Shown one piece after another: positions 43,536 through 52,177 of a DNA stretch of 64,000 nt (within the stretch, counting starts at the first letter, position 1; each line of letters starts with the position of its first letter). This stretch comes from Zeimonas sp032027205. GTDB lineage: Bacteria > Pseudomonadota > Gammaproteobacteria > Burkholderiales > Burkholderiaceae_E. The stretch spans positions 2,465,254 through 2,529,253 of the forward strand of contig JAVSMN010000001.1 of the NCBI GenBank assembly GCA_032027205.1, given 5' to 3'. Position numbers and translations under genes: made by a program. Under the pieces are notes generated by a model. It was not told the DNA's origin. It ran no database searches and saw only the letters and a list, made by a program, of their open reading frames with translations.

Positions 43536-44015
43536 ATGAACTACACACTGCCCGAGTTCCTCGCTCACGCACTCGCGTTGGAGCGTGAAGCGGCCGAACG
43601 CTACCGGGAACTGGCCGAGCTGATGAACGCGCACGGCAATCGCGAAGTGTGGGCGCTGTTTCGCGACATGGTGCATTTCTCCACGCTGCATCACGACGAC
43701 ATCCAGCGACGGGTAGGCGACATCGAGCTGCCGAAGCTGCGGTCGTGGGAATACCGCTGGACGTCTCCGCCCGAAGCGGGCGGCGAAGCGTCGTACGAGC
43801 AGCTCAGCGATCCGTTCCGCGCGCTGCAGTACGCGCGCGAAAACGAAGTGCGCGCAATGGAGTACTACAGCTCGGTCGGGCAGGGCTCCGACGACCCCGA
43901 CGTGCGCCGACTGGCCTCCGAGTTCGCCGGCGAGGAGGCCGACCACGTCGATGCGCTCGACGACTGGCTGGCGCACCTGCGCAACCCGCCGCTCGCGTGG
44001 GCGGTCTGCCGCTGA
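43536..44015 (+). CDS. Ferritin-like / rubrerythrin-type di-iron protein
   Basis: 159 residues forming a four-helix ferritin-like bundle. Candidate di-iron ligands are in LEREAAERYRELAE (Glu), FSTLHHDDI (His), ENEVRAMEYYSSV (Glu) and FAGEEADHVDALDDWL (Glu, His). There is no C-terminal rubredoxin domain. Such proteins are often annotated as rubrerythrin-like; a role in iron or peroxide handling is plausible but not shown. It is preceded by 120 bases without another gene. Confidence 0.85.
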   Translation: MNYTLPEFLAHALALEREAAERYRELAELMNAHGNREVWALFRDMVHFSTLHHDDIQRRVGDIELPKLRSWEYRWTSPPEAGGEASYEQLSDPFRALQYARENEVRAMEYYSSVGQGSDDPDVRRLASEFAGEEADHVDALDDWLAHLRNPPLAWAVCR

Positions 44016-44197
44016 ACGTGGCTTCGCAGCCGCCGAGCATTCGCCTTCTTCACCCTTCACGGTAGCGGTTTTCGCGGCGTTCGGCGCCGCTCGCTCCGAC
44101 AATCGGGTATCGAGCGAAGAAGGATCGTCGCAACGCAGGGAATTCAGTTCCCTCGCCGCGGCGACCGCGCTCTCACGGCCAGGGAGCCGACCTGGGA

Positions 44198-45112
44198 ATG
44201 CAACGTTGTCCCGACTGCGGTCATCTGAACCGGCCCGGAGTGCGGTTCTGCACGCACTGCGGAAAGCCGGAGCCCGCGTCGGGCGCGACCGCGAAGGGGC
44301 CCACGGCGGTCGTTGCCGTCGCCGTGCTTGCCGTGGGGCTGCTCGCTTTCCTGAGCATCGGTCCGATCGCACCGCGCCAGGCGGGAAGCGCCGCAATCGA
44401 AGCGCCGGCGCAGGTCGTCGAGCCGTCCGATGCAGCGACCGTCCCGGTTCCCGCGCCAACGGCCGTCACGGCTGAGGCGATCGCGGCGGTCGACGCCGTC
44501 ACCGACGTGGAGGCGGTCACCGCCAGCGCCGAACTCGCTCGACCGCCTGCTGCCGAGTCCGCACCGCCTGCGTTGGCGACGGGCACCCCGGCGCTGGTTG
44601 AACCGCCGCCTGCGCTCGATTCCGCAATGTCGGGGCCGGACCCTGTTTCCGACGTGATCGAATCCGCCGACCTGGTCCTTCCGGCCGCCGTCCCGCTCGC
44701 GATGCCGTCGCCGCCGGCGCCTGCCGCGCCTGCACAACACCTGGCGAGTTCCGCGCTGCACAAGGACGCCGCTTCCCGCACGAGCGTGTCGCCGGCGCAC
44801 GCGTCAGCGACGCCGGAGTCGCCGGCGCATGCGTCAGCGTCGCCGTCCCCGTTGCCCGCTCTGTCGTCGCCGGCCAGGCATGCGGCCATCGATGCCGCGC
44901 CTGCCCGCCTTGCTGCGAGTCCGTCGTCGCGACAACCGGCAAGCTGGTTGAATCGATTGCGCGCCGAGCTTGCTGCCTGCGAAGGCGACTTTTTCGCGCG
45001 CACGCTCTGCAGGGAGACGGCGAAACACCGGCACTGCGCGTCGGCGAACGCCTGGGGAATGGTTCCCGAGTGCCCCGCCGCGCGGCTACCCGATCTCGCG
45101 AACTTCAACTGA
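44198..45112 (+). CDS. Zinc-ribbon membrane protein with cysteine-rich C-terminus
   Basis: 304 residues. Residues 3-23 form a zinc ribbon (CPDCGHLNRPGVRFCTHCG), a membrane helix spans about 34-55, then 180 residues of Ala/Pro/Ser low complexity and a conserved-looking end with five cysteines (AACEGDFFARTLCRETAKHR, HCASAN, VPECP). With the ribbon in the cytoplasm, the C-terminal cysteines would be periplasmic and could pair as disulfides. It is followed after 15 bases by a polytopic protein with a zinc ribbon at the other end. Function unknown. The 182 bases before it hold no gene; a hairpin at 44074-44090 lacks a T tract. Confidence 0.8.
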   Translation: MQRCPDCGHLNRPGVRFCTHCGKPEPASGATAKGPTAVVAVAVLAVGLLAFLSIGPIAPRQAGSAAIEAPAQVVEPSDAATVPVPAPTAVTAEAIAAVDAVTDVEAVTASAELARPPAAESAPPALATGTPALVEPPPALDSAMSGPDPVSDVIESADLVLPAAVPLAMPSPPAPAAPAQHLASSALHKDAASRTSVSPAHASATPESPAHASASPSPLPALSSPARHAAIDAAPARLAASPSSRQPASWLNRLRAELAACEGDFFARTLCRETAKHRHCASANAWGMVPECPAARLPDLANFN

Positions 45113-45127
45113 CGGCGGACCTCGACC

Positions 45128-46291
45128 ATGCAGGAGCACGACGATCTCGCCGATTCTTCCTGCACACCATTCGCCGTCGCCGGCGCCTGGAGCAACGCGC
45201 CGGCGTTGGCCACGCTGCTGATCACCTTCGCCGTCACGGCATCGGTGGGCCTTCTCGTTGCCGCTTCCGCCACGCCCGTCTCGTATCCGATCGGAGCGAT
45301 CCTCGCCGCGGTGCTTGCAGGGCTGGGCATCAGCGCCGCCGGTTCGCAGTTCGTCGAGCAGGCAGCCGGCCGTCCGGTTTCGAGCGTTGCGCGCGCATTC
45401 GCCGCAACGTCGCGAATCCTGCTCGGAAGCCTGCTGCTGATCGGCGTGCTCGTTGCCGTACTCGCAGCGTTCGTGCTCGTGTCGGCGGCGATGCTTTATG
45501 CGTGTCGCCTGCCCATCGTCGGGCCGATTCTTCTGCTGGTGGTGGCGCCTGCGCTGACGATAGGCGGCGCAGCGCTTCTCATGGGGCTCGCCGTTGTGGC
45601 CCTGCTGACGCTGGCGGCGCTGTGGGAAGGTCATTCGCTTCGCACGGCGCTGTCGCAACTGTGTGCAATCGCGGCGCAGCGCGATCGCCGCGTCCTGGTC
45701 AACCTGTTCCTCCCGCTGCTCGTCGCCGGCGCGCTCGCTGGCGTGGGCTCGGCCTTCGTGCTCGCGGCCTTCGCGCTCGTCGCGTCGCTGGCTGCTCCGC
45801 TGTCCGGCTCGATAGGCATCGAGGACTGGCTCGCGAGCCTCGCCGCCGGGCCTGCGCTGGTGGGTGATGCGACGGCGATGACCGCATGGGCCGGCGTCGC
45901 CATTCTCGCAACGATCCTGTTGGCGCTGTGGGCCTCCATCTTCCTGTTCGCGATGGCAATCGGGTACCGACGCTGCGTCGACGGGATCGACATCGCCATG
46001 GCCAGGGCTGCGGTGTCGCGCGCGATCGTCGAGTTCCAGGTGAGGAAGGGCGAAACGATCGAGGAGCTCGCGGCGTTCGTGCGCAGGGCCTTCGGTTCGT
46101 TCGCGCCGAAGCCGGAGAGCGGAGCGCCGGTTCTCATCGCTTCTTCGCCCGCCGCAGCGATGGCGACGCCCGGCTTTGCCGAGCAACAGGGCTCGCTGAT
46201 CACCTGCGCGCACTGCGCATCCAGCGCGCAGCCCGACGACGTGTACTGCGGAAACTGCGGACAGCGGCTGTCGCCACCGCTCGTCGCCTGA
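45128..46291 (+). CDS. Polytopic membrane protein with C-terminal zinc ribbon
   Basis: 387 residues with about eight hydrophobic segments between 25 and 285, then a cytoplasmic helix rich in charged residues (VEFQVRKGETIEELAAFVRR) and a C-terminal zinc ribbon (CAHCASSAQPDDVYCGNCGQ). No transporter motif is recognised. It is paired with the preceding zinc-ribbon gene and abuts the MFS gene, whose ATG follows the stop with no gap. Function unknown. Confidence 0.8.
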   Translation: MQEHDDLADSSCTPFAVAGAWSNAPALATLLITFAVTASVGLLVAASATPVSYPIGAILAAVLAGLGISAAGSQFVEQAAGRPVSSVARAFAATSRILLGSLLLIGVLVAVLAAFVLVSAAMLYACRLPIVGPILLLVVAPALTIGGAALLMGLAVVALLTLAALWEGHSLRTALSQLCAIAAQRDRRVLVNLFLPLLVAGALAGVGSAFVLAAFALVASLAAPLSGSIGIEDWLASLAAGPALVGDATAMTAWAGVAILATILLALWASIFLFAMAIGYRRCVDGIDIAMARAAVSRAIVEFQVRKGETIEELAAFVRRAFGSFAPKPESGAPVLIASSPAAAMATPGFAEQQGSLITCAHCASSAQPDDVYCGNCGQRLSPPLVA

Positions 46292-47677
46292 ATGCCGTCC
46301 GACGCCGACGCGCGTCCCGTGCGTCGCGTAATGGTGTTCGTGATCGTCGCGTTCGCGCTGCTGATGATGTCGGTCGATTCGACGATCGTCGCAACCGCGC
46401 TCGACTCGCTGCAGCACGGCCTCGACACGTCGATCAACTGGGCCGGATGGACCATCACCGCCTACTCGCTCGGCTTCGTGTTGATGCTTCCGGTGAGCGG
46501 CAAGCTTGCCGAGCGCTACGGCCGGCGCCGGGTCTTCATCGGCTCGGTGTTCGCGTTCACCTTCGCTTCGCTGTGCTGCGGCCTGGCCGACGACATCTTC
46601 GTGCTCATCGCACTGCGTGCATTGCAGGCGGCCGGTGGCGCCGGCTTCACGCCGTCGGCCACCGGCATCGTCGTCGATCACTTCGGCGACCAGCGCGATC
46701 GCGCGGTGAGCCTGTTTGGCAGCATCTTCCCGATCGGAGCGATGATCGGTCCCGTCTTCGGCGGGCTGTTCGTCACGTACTGGAGTTGGCGCGCGGTGTT
46801 CTTCGTCAACGTGCCGATCGGCATCGTCGTCATCGCGCTGGCGTGGCGCTACGTGCCGCACGATCGACCGAAGGCGAGGCAGGAGCGCGTGCCGATGGAC
46901 GCTTTCGGCATGGCGCTGCTCGGCGTGGGGATGTTCGCGGGCATGCTCGCCGTGAGCTACCTGGGCGAGCCGGACGCCGATCCGTCGTCGATCTCCTTCG
47001 TCGCGCCGGCACTCGTCGCGATCGCCGCGCTGTGGCGCTTCCTCCACCACGTCGAGCGGACCGCGCATCCGTTCATCGCGCCGCGGCTGATTCACGGACG
47101 CGGCTTCGGAGCGGTGAACCTCGTCAACACGCTGTTCGGCGGCATCACCACCGGAACGATGGTGCTCGTGCCGCTGTACGCGACGAATCGCTACGGGATC
47201 GACGCGCTCGGCGCAGGGACGCTGCTGATCGCGCAGGGTGCCGCGGCGATCCTCTTCTCGGTGGTCGCGGCGCTGCTGCTGCGTCGCACCGGCCACCGGC
47301 TGCCGCTGTACGTCGGCGGCATCGCGATCACGACGGGAATGCTGATGCTCGCCGTCGCGCCCGTCGCCGGTGTCTCGCCGTATGCGTGGTTGGCGGGCGG
47401 GGCCTTCATCGTCGGTGCGGGCCGTGGAGCGATCAACCCGCCCAGTCGCAACGCCGGGCTGCAGCTGGCGCCGGAGCATTCGTCGATCCTCGCTGCGCTG
47501 CGTACCGCTTCGCTGCAGGTCGGGTCGATCAGCACGGTCTCGATCGTCACCGCGATCCTCGCCGGCGCCGCCGCGCCCGGCGAAGTGCAGGCGCGCGTCT
47601 TCGCGATCGCGGCCGTGGTGCTGGTGGCCGCCTTGTCGTTGATCCGGCGCGTTCCAGAGCACCACGGATCGTGGTAA
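46292..47677 (+). CDS. MFS drug:proton antiporter, DHA2 family (EmrB/QacA-like)
   Basis: 461 residues. Motif A (GKLAERYGRRRVFIG) and the drug-antiporter motif C region (GPVFGGLFVTYWSWRAVFFV) identify the DHA2 branch; the N-terminus has the typical SVDSTIVATALDSL. About 13-14 membrane helices are predicted. No adjacent EmrA-type membrane-fusion gene exists, so it probably acts alone at the inner membrane. Its start directly abuts the previous stop. Confidence 0.92.
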   Translation: MPSDADARPVRRVMVFVIVAFALLMMSVDSTIVATALDSLQHGLDTSINWAGWTITAYSLGFVLMLPVSGKLAERYGRRRVFIGSVFAFTFASLCCGLADDIFVLIALRALQAAGGAGFTPSATGIVVDHFGDQRDRAVSLFGSIFPIGAMIGPVFGGLFVTYWSWRAVFFVNVPIGIVVIALAWRYVPHDRPKARQERVPMDAFGMALLGVGMFAGMLAVSYLGEPDADPSSISFVAPALVAIAALWRFLHHVERTAHPFIAPRLIHGRGFGAVNLVNTLFGGITTGTMVLVPLYATNRYGIDALGAGTLLIAQGAAAILFSVVAALLLRRTGHRLPLYVGGIAITTGMLMLAVAPVAGVSPYAWLAGGAFIVGAGRGAINPPSRNAGLQLAPEHSSILAALRTASLQVGSISTVSIVTAILAGAAAPGEVQARVFAIAAVVLVAALSLIRRVPEHHGSW

Positions 47678-47713
47678 ACCCGGCCGAGCGGGACGTCCGC
47701 GCAGGGGAGACAG

Positions 47714-48331
47714 GTGCGCATTTCGCGACGCAAGGCGCTGTCGAGCGTGCTCGCCCTCGGCGCGACGACGGCGCTGCTCGCCGGCAGGGTTCGCGGCGAA
47801 CGCTCGCCGCCGCCGCCGGCCGATCGAATCCGGCCGCCGGGCGCGCTCGCCGAGGCCGCGTTCCTCGACGCCTGCGTGCGTTGCGGTCTGTGCGTGCGCG
47901 CCTGCCCTTACGACGTGCTGCACCTGGCCGATCTCGCCGAGCGGGTGCCGGCCGGAACGCCGTATTTCGTCGCGCGCGAGAACGCCTGCCGGATGTGCGA
48001 GGACGTCCCCTGCGTGCCGGGCTGCCCGACGGGGGCGCTCGATCACTCGCTCGTCGACGTGCGCGGAGCGCGCATGGGCGTGGCCGATCTCACCGGCGCC
48101 GAACGGTGCCTCAGCTACAGCGGTGCCGCCTACTGCCACGCGTGTTTCCAGGCGTGTCCGGTCAAGGGCGAGGCGATCCGCATGCAGCAGGGCCGCACCG
48201 CCGGGGGCGGTGTAATCCGCCCGGTCGTCGACCCCGATCACTGCACCGGTTGCGGGCTGTGCGAGCAGGCTTGCGTCCTCGACGGCGAAGCGGCCATCAC
48301 GGTACGGGCCAACCATCTTGCGCGGCGCTGA
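47714..48331 (+). CDS. napG: NapG-like Tat-exported 4Fe-4S ferredoxin
   Basis: 205 residues. A twin-arginine leader (ISRRKALSSVLALGATTALL) indicates export by Tat. Four cysteine clusters follow: CVRCGLCVRACPYD, CRMCEDVPCVPGCP, a CLSYSG...CHACFQACP set, and CTGCGLCEQAC, matching NapG/MauM ferredoxins. NapG normally works with NapH to pass quinol electrons to periplasmic nitrate reductase, but no napA, napB, napC, napD or napF is within the window. The start is a GTG with a GGGGAG box upstream. It overlaps napH by 14 bases. Confidence 0.9.
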   Translation: MRISRRKALSSVLALGATTALLAGRVRGERSPPPPADRIRPPGALAEAAFLDACVRCGLCVRACPYDVLHLADLAERVPAGTPYFVARENACRMCEDVPCVPGCPTGALDHSLVDVRGARMGVADLTGAERCLSYSGAAYCHACFQACPVKGEAIRMQQGRTAGGGVIRPVVDPDHCTGCGLCEQACVLDGEAAITVRANHLARR

Positions 48332-49187
48332 GCGACCGGTCGCCGTGCGCGCAGCGGGTCGATATCGAAACCGATGGCTCGTTGCGCGCCGCGTCGTGCA
48401 ATTGACAGTGCTCGCCGCTTTCCTCCTTGGCCCTTGGGCGGGGCTGTGGGTGGCGCGCGGCACGCTCGCGTCGAGCGAATGGTTCGGCGTTCTGCAGCTG
48501 ACCGACCCTTTCGTCGCGCTGCAGTCGCTGCTCGCGCATCGAACGCTGGCCCCCGGCGCGCTGTTCGGCGCCAGTCTCGTCGCCGGCTTCTACGTTGTGT
48601 TCGGCGGCCGCTCGTTCTGCGCCTGGGCCTGCCCGATCAACCCGGTGACCGACCTCGCGGCGTGGCTGCGCGCGAAGTTTCGGCTGCCGAGCCTGTTCGG
48701 CGCGCGCCGCCTCGATCGGCGCCTGCGCTACGGCGTGCTCGTCGTCGCGCTGGCGACCTCCGCGCTGCTGGGCAGCGTCGCCTGGGAGACGCTCAATCCG
48801 ATCACGTTGCTGCATCGCGCGCTGCTGTTCGGACTGGTCGGCGGCTACGGCGTCGTGCTCGCCGTGTTCCTGTTCGACCTGCTCGTCGTGCCGCGCGGCT
48901 GGTGCGGCCACCTGTGCCCGGTGGGCGCGTTCTACGGGCTCGTCGGACGCGCCGCCGTGCTGCACGTCAGCGCGCCGCGGCGCGACGCATGCACGCAGTG
49001 CGGCGATTGCTTTCGCGCGTGTCCCGAGCCGCAGGTGATCGCCCCCGCGTTGTACGGCGCTGGGCAGGGCCGCGGCCCGACGATCACCAGCGCCGACTGC
49101 ACGCGCTGCGCGCGCTGCCTCGACGTGTGCGAGGAGGACGTGTTCGACTGGCAGTGGCGGCAAGGCGATCGTGGGCCGGCGCGATGA
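48318..49187 (+). CDS. napH: NapH-like membrane quinol-oxidising Fe-S protein
   Basis: 289 residues with four to five membrane helices. Two cytoplasmic CxxxCP motifs (FCAWACPINPVTD and WCGHLCPVGAFYG) and two 4Fe-4S clusters (CTQCGDCFRACPEP and CTRCARCLDVCEED) are those of NapH/MauN. The initiation codon is uncertain: a TTG at 48318 inside napG or a GTG at 48345 giving MRAAGRYRNRWLVARR. The stop overlaps the following MFS gene by four bases. With NapG it should form a membrane-to-periplasm electron path whose final acceptor is not encoded here. Confidence 0.9.
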   Translation: MRGAERPVAVRAAGRYRNRWLVARRVVQLTVLAAFLLGPWAGLWVARGTLASSEWFGVLQLTDPFVALQSLLAHRTLAPGALFGASLVAGFYVVFGGRSFCAWACPINPVTDLAAWLRAKFRLPSLFGARRLDRRLRYGVLVVALATSALLGSVAWETLNPITLLHRALLFGLVGGYGVVLAVFLFDLLVVPRGWCGHLCPVGAFYGLVGRAAVLHVSAPRRDACTQCGDCFRACPEPQVIAPALYGAGQGRGPTITSADCTRCARCLDVCEEDVFDWQWRQGDRGPAR

Positions 49188-50386
49188 TGGTGGACGAACG
49201 CGCGCGCGCCCGGATCCTGTTCGGCGTGTCCGTCGCGGCGTTCCTCGGGCCCTTCACGCAGACCGTGTACGCACCGAGCCTGGTCGAGATCGGCGTCGAT
49301 CTGCACGCGAGCACGCTGATGGTCAACCTGACCATCTCGGTGTACTCGATCATCTTCGCCGTCAGCAGCTTCGTCTGGGGGCCGCTGGCCGACAGTCGCG
49401 GACGACGGGCGGTGCTGCTGTCCGGGTTGGCGCTGTTCGTGATGGGCTCGCTGCTGTGCCTGCTCGCGCCGTCGTATTCGCTGTTCCTCATCGGACGCAT
49501 CGTCCAGGCCTGCGGCATCAGCACCGGATCGGTGATCGCTGCCACCGTGATCGGCGACGTCTACGCGCCCGCGCAGCGCCAGCAGGCGATGAGCGCGAAC
49601 CAGCTCGTCGTCTTCCTCGGCCCGGTGTTCGGGCCGGTGATCGGCGGTTTCGTTGCAGGCTACCTGCATTGGCAATGGGCATTCGGCGTGCTCGCCGTCG
49701 CGGGCATCGTCGTGCTGCTCTATGACCGGGCCGTGGTGCCCGAGACGCTGCACCGCACGGACCCCGCGGGCAGCATCACCTTCGAACGCGTGCGCAGCGT
49801 CGTGCGCGATCACGCCGCGCGTGCGATCCTGCTGCTTGGCTTCGGCCAGTTCTACGGCTACTACGTGTTCCTCGTGTTCCTGCCACTGCTGGTCGAACGC
49901 TTCGGCCTGTCCACCGCGCAGAAAGGGCTTGCGTTCGTGCCGCTGACGGCCGGCATCCTCGCCGGCATCGGCTACGCGAAACGCAGACTCGCTCATTGGC
50001 CGAGCGAGCGGATCATCGGCATCGGTTCGTGGGCGATGGCCGCAACGGTGCTGGTCCTGTGGTTGCTCGTCTTCACCGGAACGCTCACGCTGTGGCTGCT
50101 CGCGGTGGCGATGATGCTGTTCGGCGTGCTGCTCGGTGCGAGCCTGCCGGCGCAATCGTCGCTGCTGGTGAGCCTGTTCAGTACGAATCGCGCCACCGCG
50201 ATGGGCATCTACAACTTCACGCGATTTGTGGGCGCGGCATCGGGGCCGCTGCTGGGCGCGCTCGTGGCCGATGCCTTCGGCGATGCAGCGATGCTCGCGT
50301 CGCTCGGGCTGTTCCTGCTGGCCGCGGCGTACGCGATCCGGCGAAGCACTGCGCAGGTCGGGCATCGTCGCGGCATCTCGTCATAG
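49184..50386 (+). CDS. MFS transporter, DHA1 family (Bcr/CflA-like)
   Basis: 400 residues with 12 predicted helices. Motif A WGPLADSRGRRAVLL and the motif C-like GPVFGPVIGGFVAGYLHW mark a DHA1 drug-efflux type close to Bcr/CflA. The N-terminus FLGPFTQTVYAPSLVEIGVD is typical of that branch. Two ATGs (49184, 49187); the first overlaps the napH stop. Its substrate cannot be inferred. Confidence 0.92.
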   Translation: MMVDERARARILFGVSVAAFLGPFTQTVYAPSLVEIGVDLHASTLMVNLTISVYSIIFAVSSFVWGPLADSRGRRAVLLSGLALFVMGSLLCLLAPSYSLFLIGRIVQACGISTGSVIAATVIGDVYAPAQRQQAMSANQLVVFLGPVFGPVIGGFVAGYLHWQWAFGVLAVAGIVVLLYDRAVVPETLHRTDPAGSITFERVRSVVRDHAARAILLLGFGQFYGYYVFLVFLPLLVERFGLSTAQKGLAFVPLTAGILAGIGYAKRRLAHWPSERIIGIGSWAMAATVLVLWLLVFTGTLTLWLLAVAMMLFGVLLGASLPAQSSLLVSLFSTNRATAMGIYNFTRFVGAASGPLLGALVADAFGDAAMLASLGLFLLAAAYAIRRSTAQVGHRRGISS

Positions 50387-50395
50387 AGGGAGATC

Positions 50396-50785
50396 ATGTT
50401 CAAGCGTATAGATCACATCGAACTCGTCACGTCCGACGAGGAGCGCGCCGTGCGCTTCTACACCGAGGTGCTCGGTTTCAGCGTGCGCTCGCGCTTCACC
50501 GTTCCCGGAGGCTTGAAGCTGGTCTATCTCGATCTCGGCGACACGACGGTGGAGCTGATGACCTGGACCGAAACGCAGCCCGAGCCGCGCGTCGAGGGTG
50601 AGCGCCTGGGCTACCGGATGATGGCGCTCGAGGTCGACGACATGCACGCCGCGCTCGACGCACTGAAGGACAAAGGCGTCGAATGTACCTGGGGGCCGCT
50701 CGTTCGTCCGGCGTATGCTCGAGCGGAGATTCGCGATCCCGACGGCAACTCGATCGAGCTTCGCCAGTGGATCGATGGTCGCTAG
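50396..50785 (+). CDS. VOC-superfamily (glyoxalase-like) protein
   Basis: 129-residue single-chain VOC protein with two paired beta-alpha-beta-beta-beta modules. It opens with RIDHIELVTSDEERAVRFYT and ends with AEIRDPDGNSIELRQW. Compared with glyoxalase I, the first His and the two Glu ligands can be placed, but the position of the third ligand, usually His before the second module's first strand, reads Met/Arg (GYRMMALEVDDM). It may therefore not be a standard lactoylglutathione lyase. The start has a GAGGGAGA box upstream. Confidence 0.88.
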   Translation: MFKRIDHIELVTSDEERAVRFYTEVLGFSVRSRFTVPGGLKLVYLDLGDTTVELMTWTETQPEPRVEGERLGYRMMALEVDDMHAALDALKDKGVECTWGPLVRPAYARAEIRDPDGNSIELRQWIDGR

Positions 50786-50810
50786 CGAATCGAATACGAC
50801 GCACAGCGAA

Positions 50811-51647
50811 ATGGACAAGCAGGTGCAGATCGAGCGGGCGCAGCGCTTCCGCGCGCTGCACGACCGCAGGCGCGTGTTGCTGCTTCCCAATGCCTGGGAT
50901 GCCGGCAGCGCCCGCGTCTTCGAGGATCTTGGCTTCGACGCGATCGCCACCACCAGCGGCGGCGTCGCCTGGTCGCTCGGCTACGCCGACGGCGAGCACG
51001 CGCCGCTCGAAGAGGTGATCCGGGCGGTATGGCGCATCGTGCGCGTCGTGTCGCTGCCGGTCACCGTCGATTTCGAGGCGGGATACGGCGAGTCTCCCGA
51101 AGCGGTGGCGGCCAGCGTGCGCGCCGTCATCGATGCCGGCGCCGTCGGCATCAATCTCGAAGACGGCATTCGGCACGAACGGCTGCGCGAGGTCGACGAC
51201 GCCGCGCAACGGATTGCGGCGGCGCGCGAAGCCGCACGCGAGATGGGCGTGCCGATCGTCGTCAACGCGCGCAGCGATGCGTGGATCATCGGCGGCGAAG
51301 CCGGTGTCGCCGAGCGTTTCGACGAGACGCTGCGTCGTGCGCAAGCCTATCTTGCGGCCGGCGCCGACTGCATCTATCCGATCGCACTTGCCGACCAGGA
51401 CACGATCGCGCGTTTGTGCGCGGAACTCGACGTGCCGATCAACGTCGGCCTGCGCCCCGGCCTTCCGGATGTCGCCACGCTCGGCCGCCTCGGCGTAGCG
51501 CGGGTCAGCACCGCCACACGCCTCGCGATGTTCGCGCTGTCGCACGCGCGCGAAGCGGCGCGCGAATGGCGCGACACCGGACGCTTCGCGTCTCTCGATG
51601 CCGGTTTCGGGTATTCCGAGCTGCAGCGCCTCTTTCCCGATTCCTGA
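50811..51647 (+). CDS. Isocitrate lyase/PEP-mutase superfamily protein
   Basis: 278 residues. LLLPNAWDAGSARVFEDLGF, ATTSGGVAWSLGYADGE, the metal-binding VTVDFEAGYG, INLEDG and VNARSDAW are the motifs of the PEP mutase/oxaloacetate decarboxylase-like branch. The KKCGH loop of true isocitrate lyases is absent, so it should not be a glyoxylate-shunt enzyme. The exact substrate (a 2-oxo or phosphono acid) is not predictable. An alternative ATG at 50775 overlaps the VOC gene. Confidence 0.88.
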   Translation: MDKQVQIERAQRFRALHDRRRVLLLPNAWDAGSARVFEDLGFDAIATTSGGVAWSLGYADGEHAPLEEVIRAVWRIVRVVSLPVTVDFEAGYGESPEAVAASVRAVIDAGAVGINLEDGIRHERLREVDDAAQRIAAAREAAREMGVPIVVNARSDAWIIGGEAGVAERFDETLRRAQAYLAAGADCIYPIALADQDTIARLCAELDVPINVGLRPGLPDVATLGRLGVARVSTATRLAMFALSHAREAAREWRDTGRFASLDAGFGYSELQRLFPDS

Positions 51648-51663
51648 ACACAGGAGGTACTCG

Positions 51664-52134
51664 ATGCAACAACGTCTGGACTACAAGCAGGCGTCGCCCG
51701 CGGCATTCAACGCGATGCTCCACACCGAGCAACAGATCCACAAGAGCGGCCTGGAGGAATCGCTGCTCGAGCTCGTGAAGACGCGCGCCTCCCAGATCAA
51801 CGGCTGCGCCTGGTGCCTGGACATGCACACCAAAGATGCGCGCGCGCGCGGCGAAACCGAGCAGCGCCTGTACCTGGTCTCGGCCTGGCGCGAAGCACCG
51901 TTCTACACCGATCGCGAGCGCGCCGCGCTCGCCTGGACCGAAGCCGTCACGAAGATCGCCGACACGCAGGAAGTGTCCGACGAGGTGTACGAGCAGGCGC
52001 GCGCGCATTTCGACGAGAAGGCGCTGGTCGATCTGACGCTCGCGATCGTCGCGATCAACGGCTGGAATCGGATGAACGTCGCCTTTCGCACGAAGGTGGG
52101 CGACTACGTCAGCCCGCACGCCAAGGCGGGCTGA
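51664..52134 (+). CDS. AhpD-like carboxymuconolactone decarboxylase family protein
   Basis: 156 residues, all-alpha, with the redox-active CxxC of AhpD-like alkylhydroperoxidases: LVKTRASQINGCAWCLDMHT. The AFYTDRERAALAWTEAVT-like helix and AIVAINGWNRMNVAF are family-typical. A GGAGGT ribosome-binding site lies just before the ATG at 51664. Probably a peroxide or organic hydroperoxide reductase needing an unidentified reductant. Confidence 0.92.
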   Translation: MQQRLDYKQASPAAFNAMLHTEQQIHKSGLEESLLELVKTRASQINGCAWCLDMHTKDARARGETEQRLYLVSAWREAPFYTDRERAALAWTEAVTKIADTQEVSDEVYEQARAHFDEKALVDLTLAIVAINGWNRMNVAFRTKVGDYVSPHAKAG

Positions 52135-52177
52135 CACGCACCGTCATCTTCCCTTCATCGTTGCTGCGTGCATCGGT

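Noticed and set aside
44074..44090. GC-rich hairpin (GCGGCG/CGCCGC) in the gap before the zinc-ribbon gene, considered as a terminator
   Set aside because: No T-rich tract follows, and such palindromes are frequent at this base composition.
45086..48463. Very long open frame on the minus strand (over 1,100 codons)
   Set aside because: It is antisense to the zinc-ribbon, MFS and napG genes, is dominated by Arg, Asp, Glu and His, and has no recognisable domain. GC-rich codon bias keeps the opposite strand free of stops.
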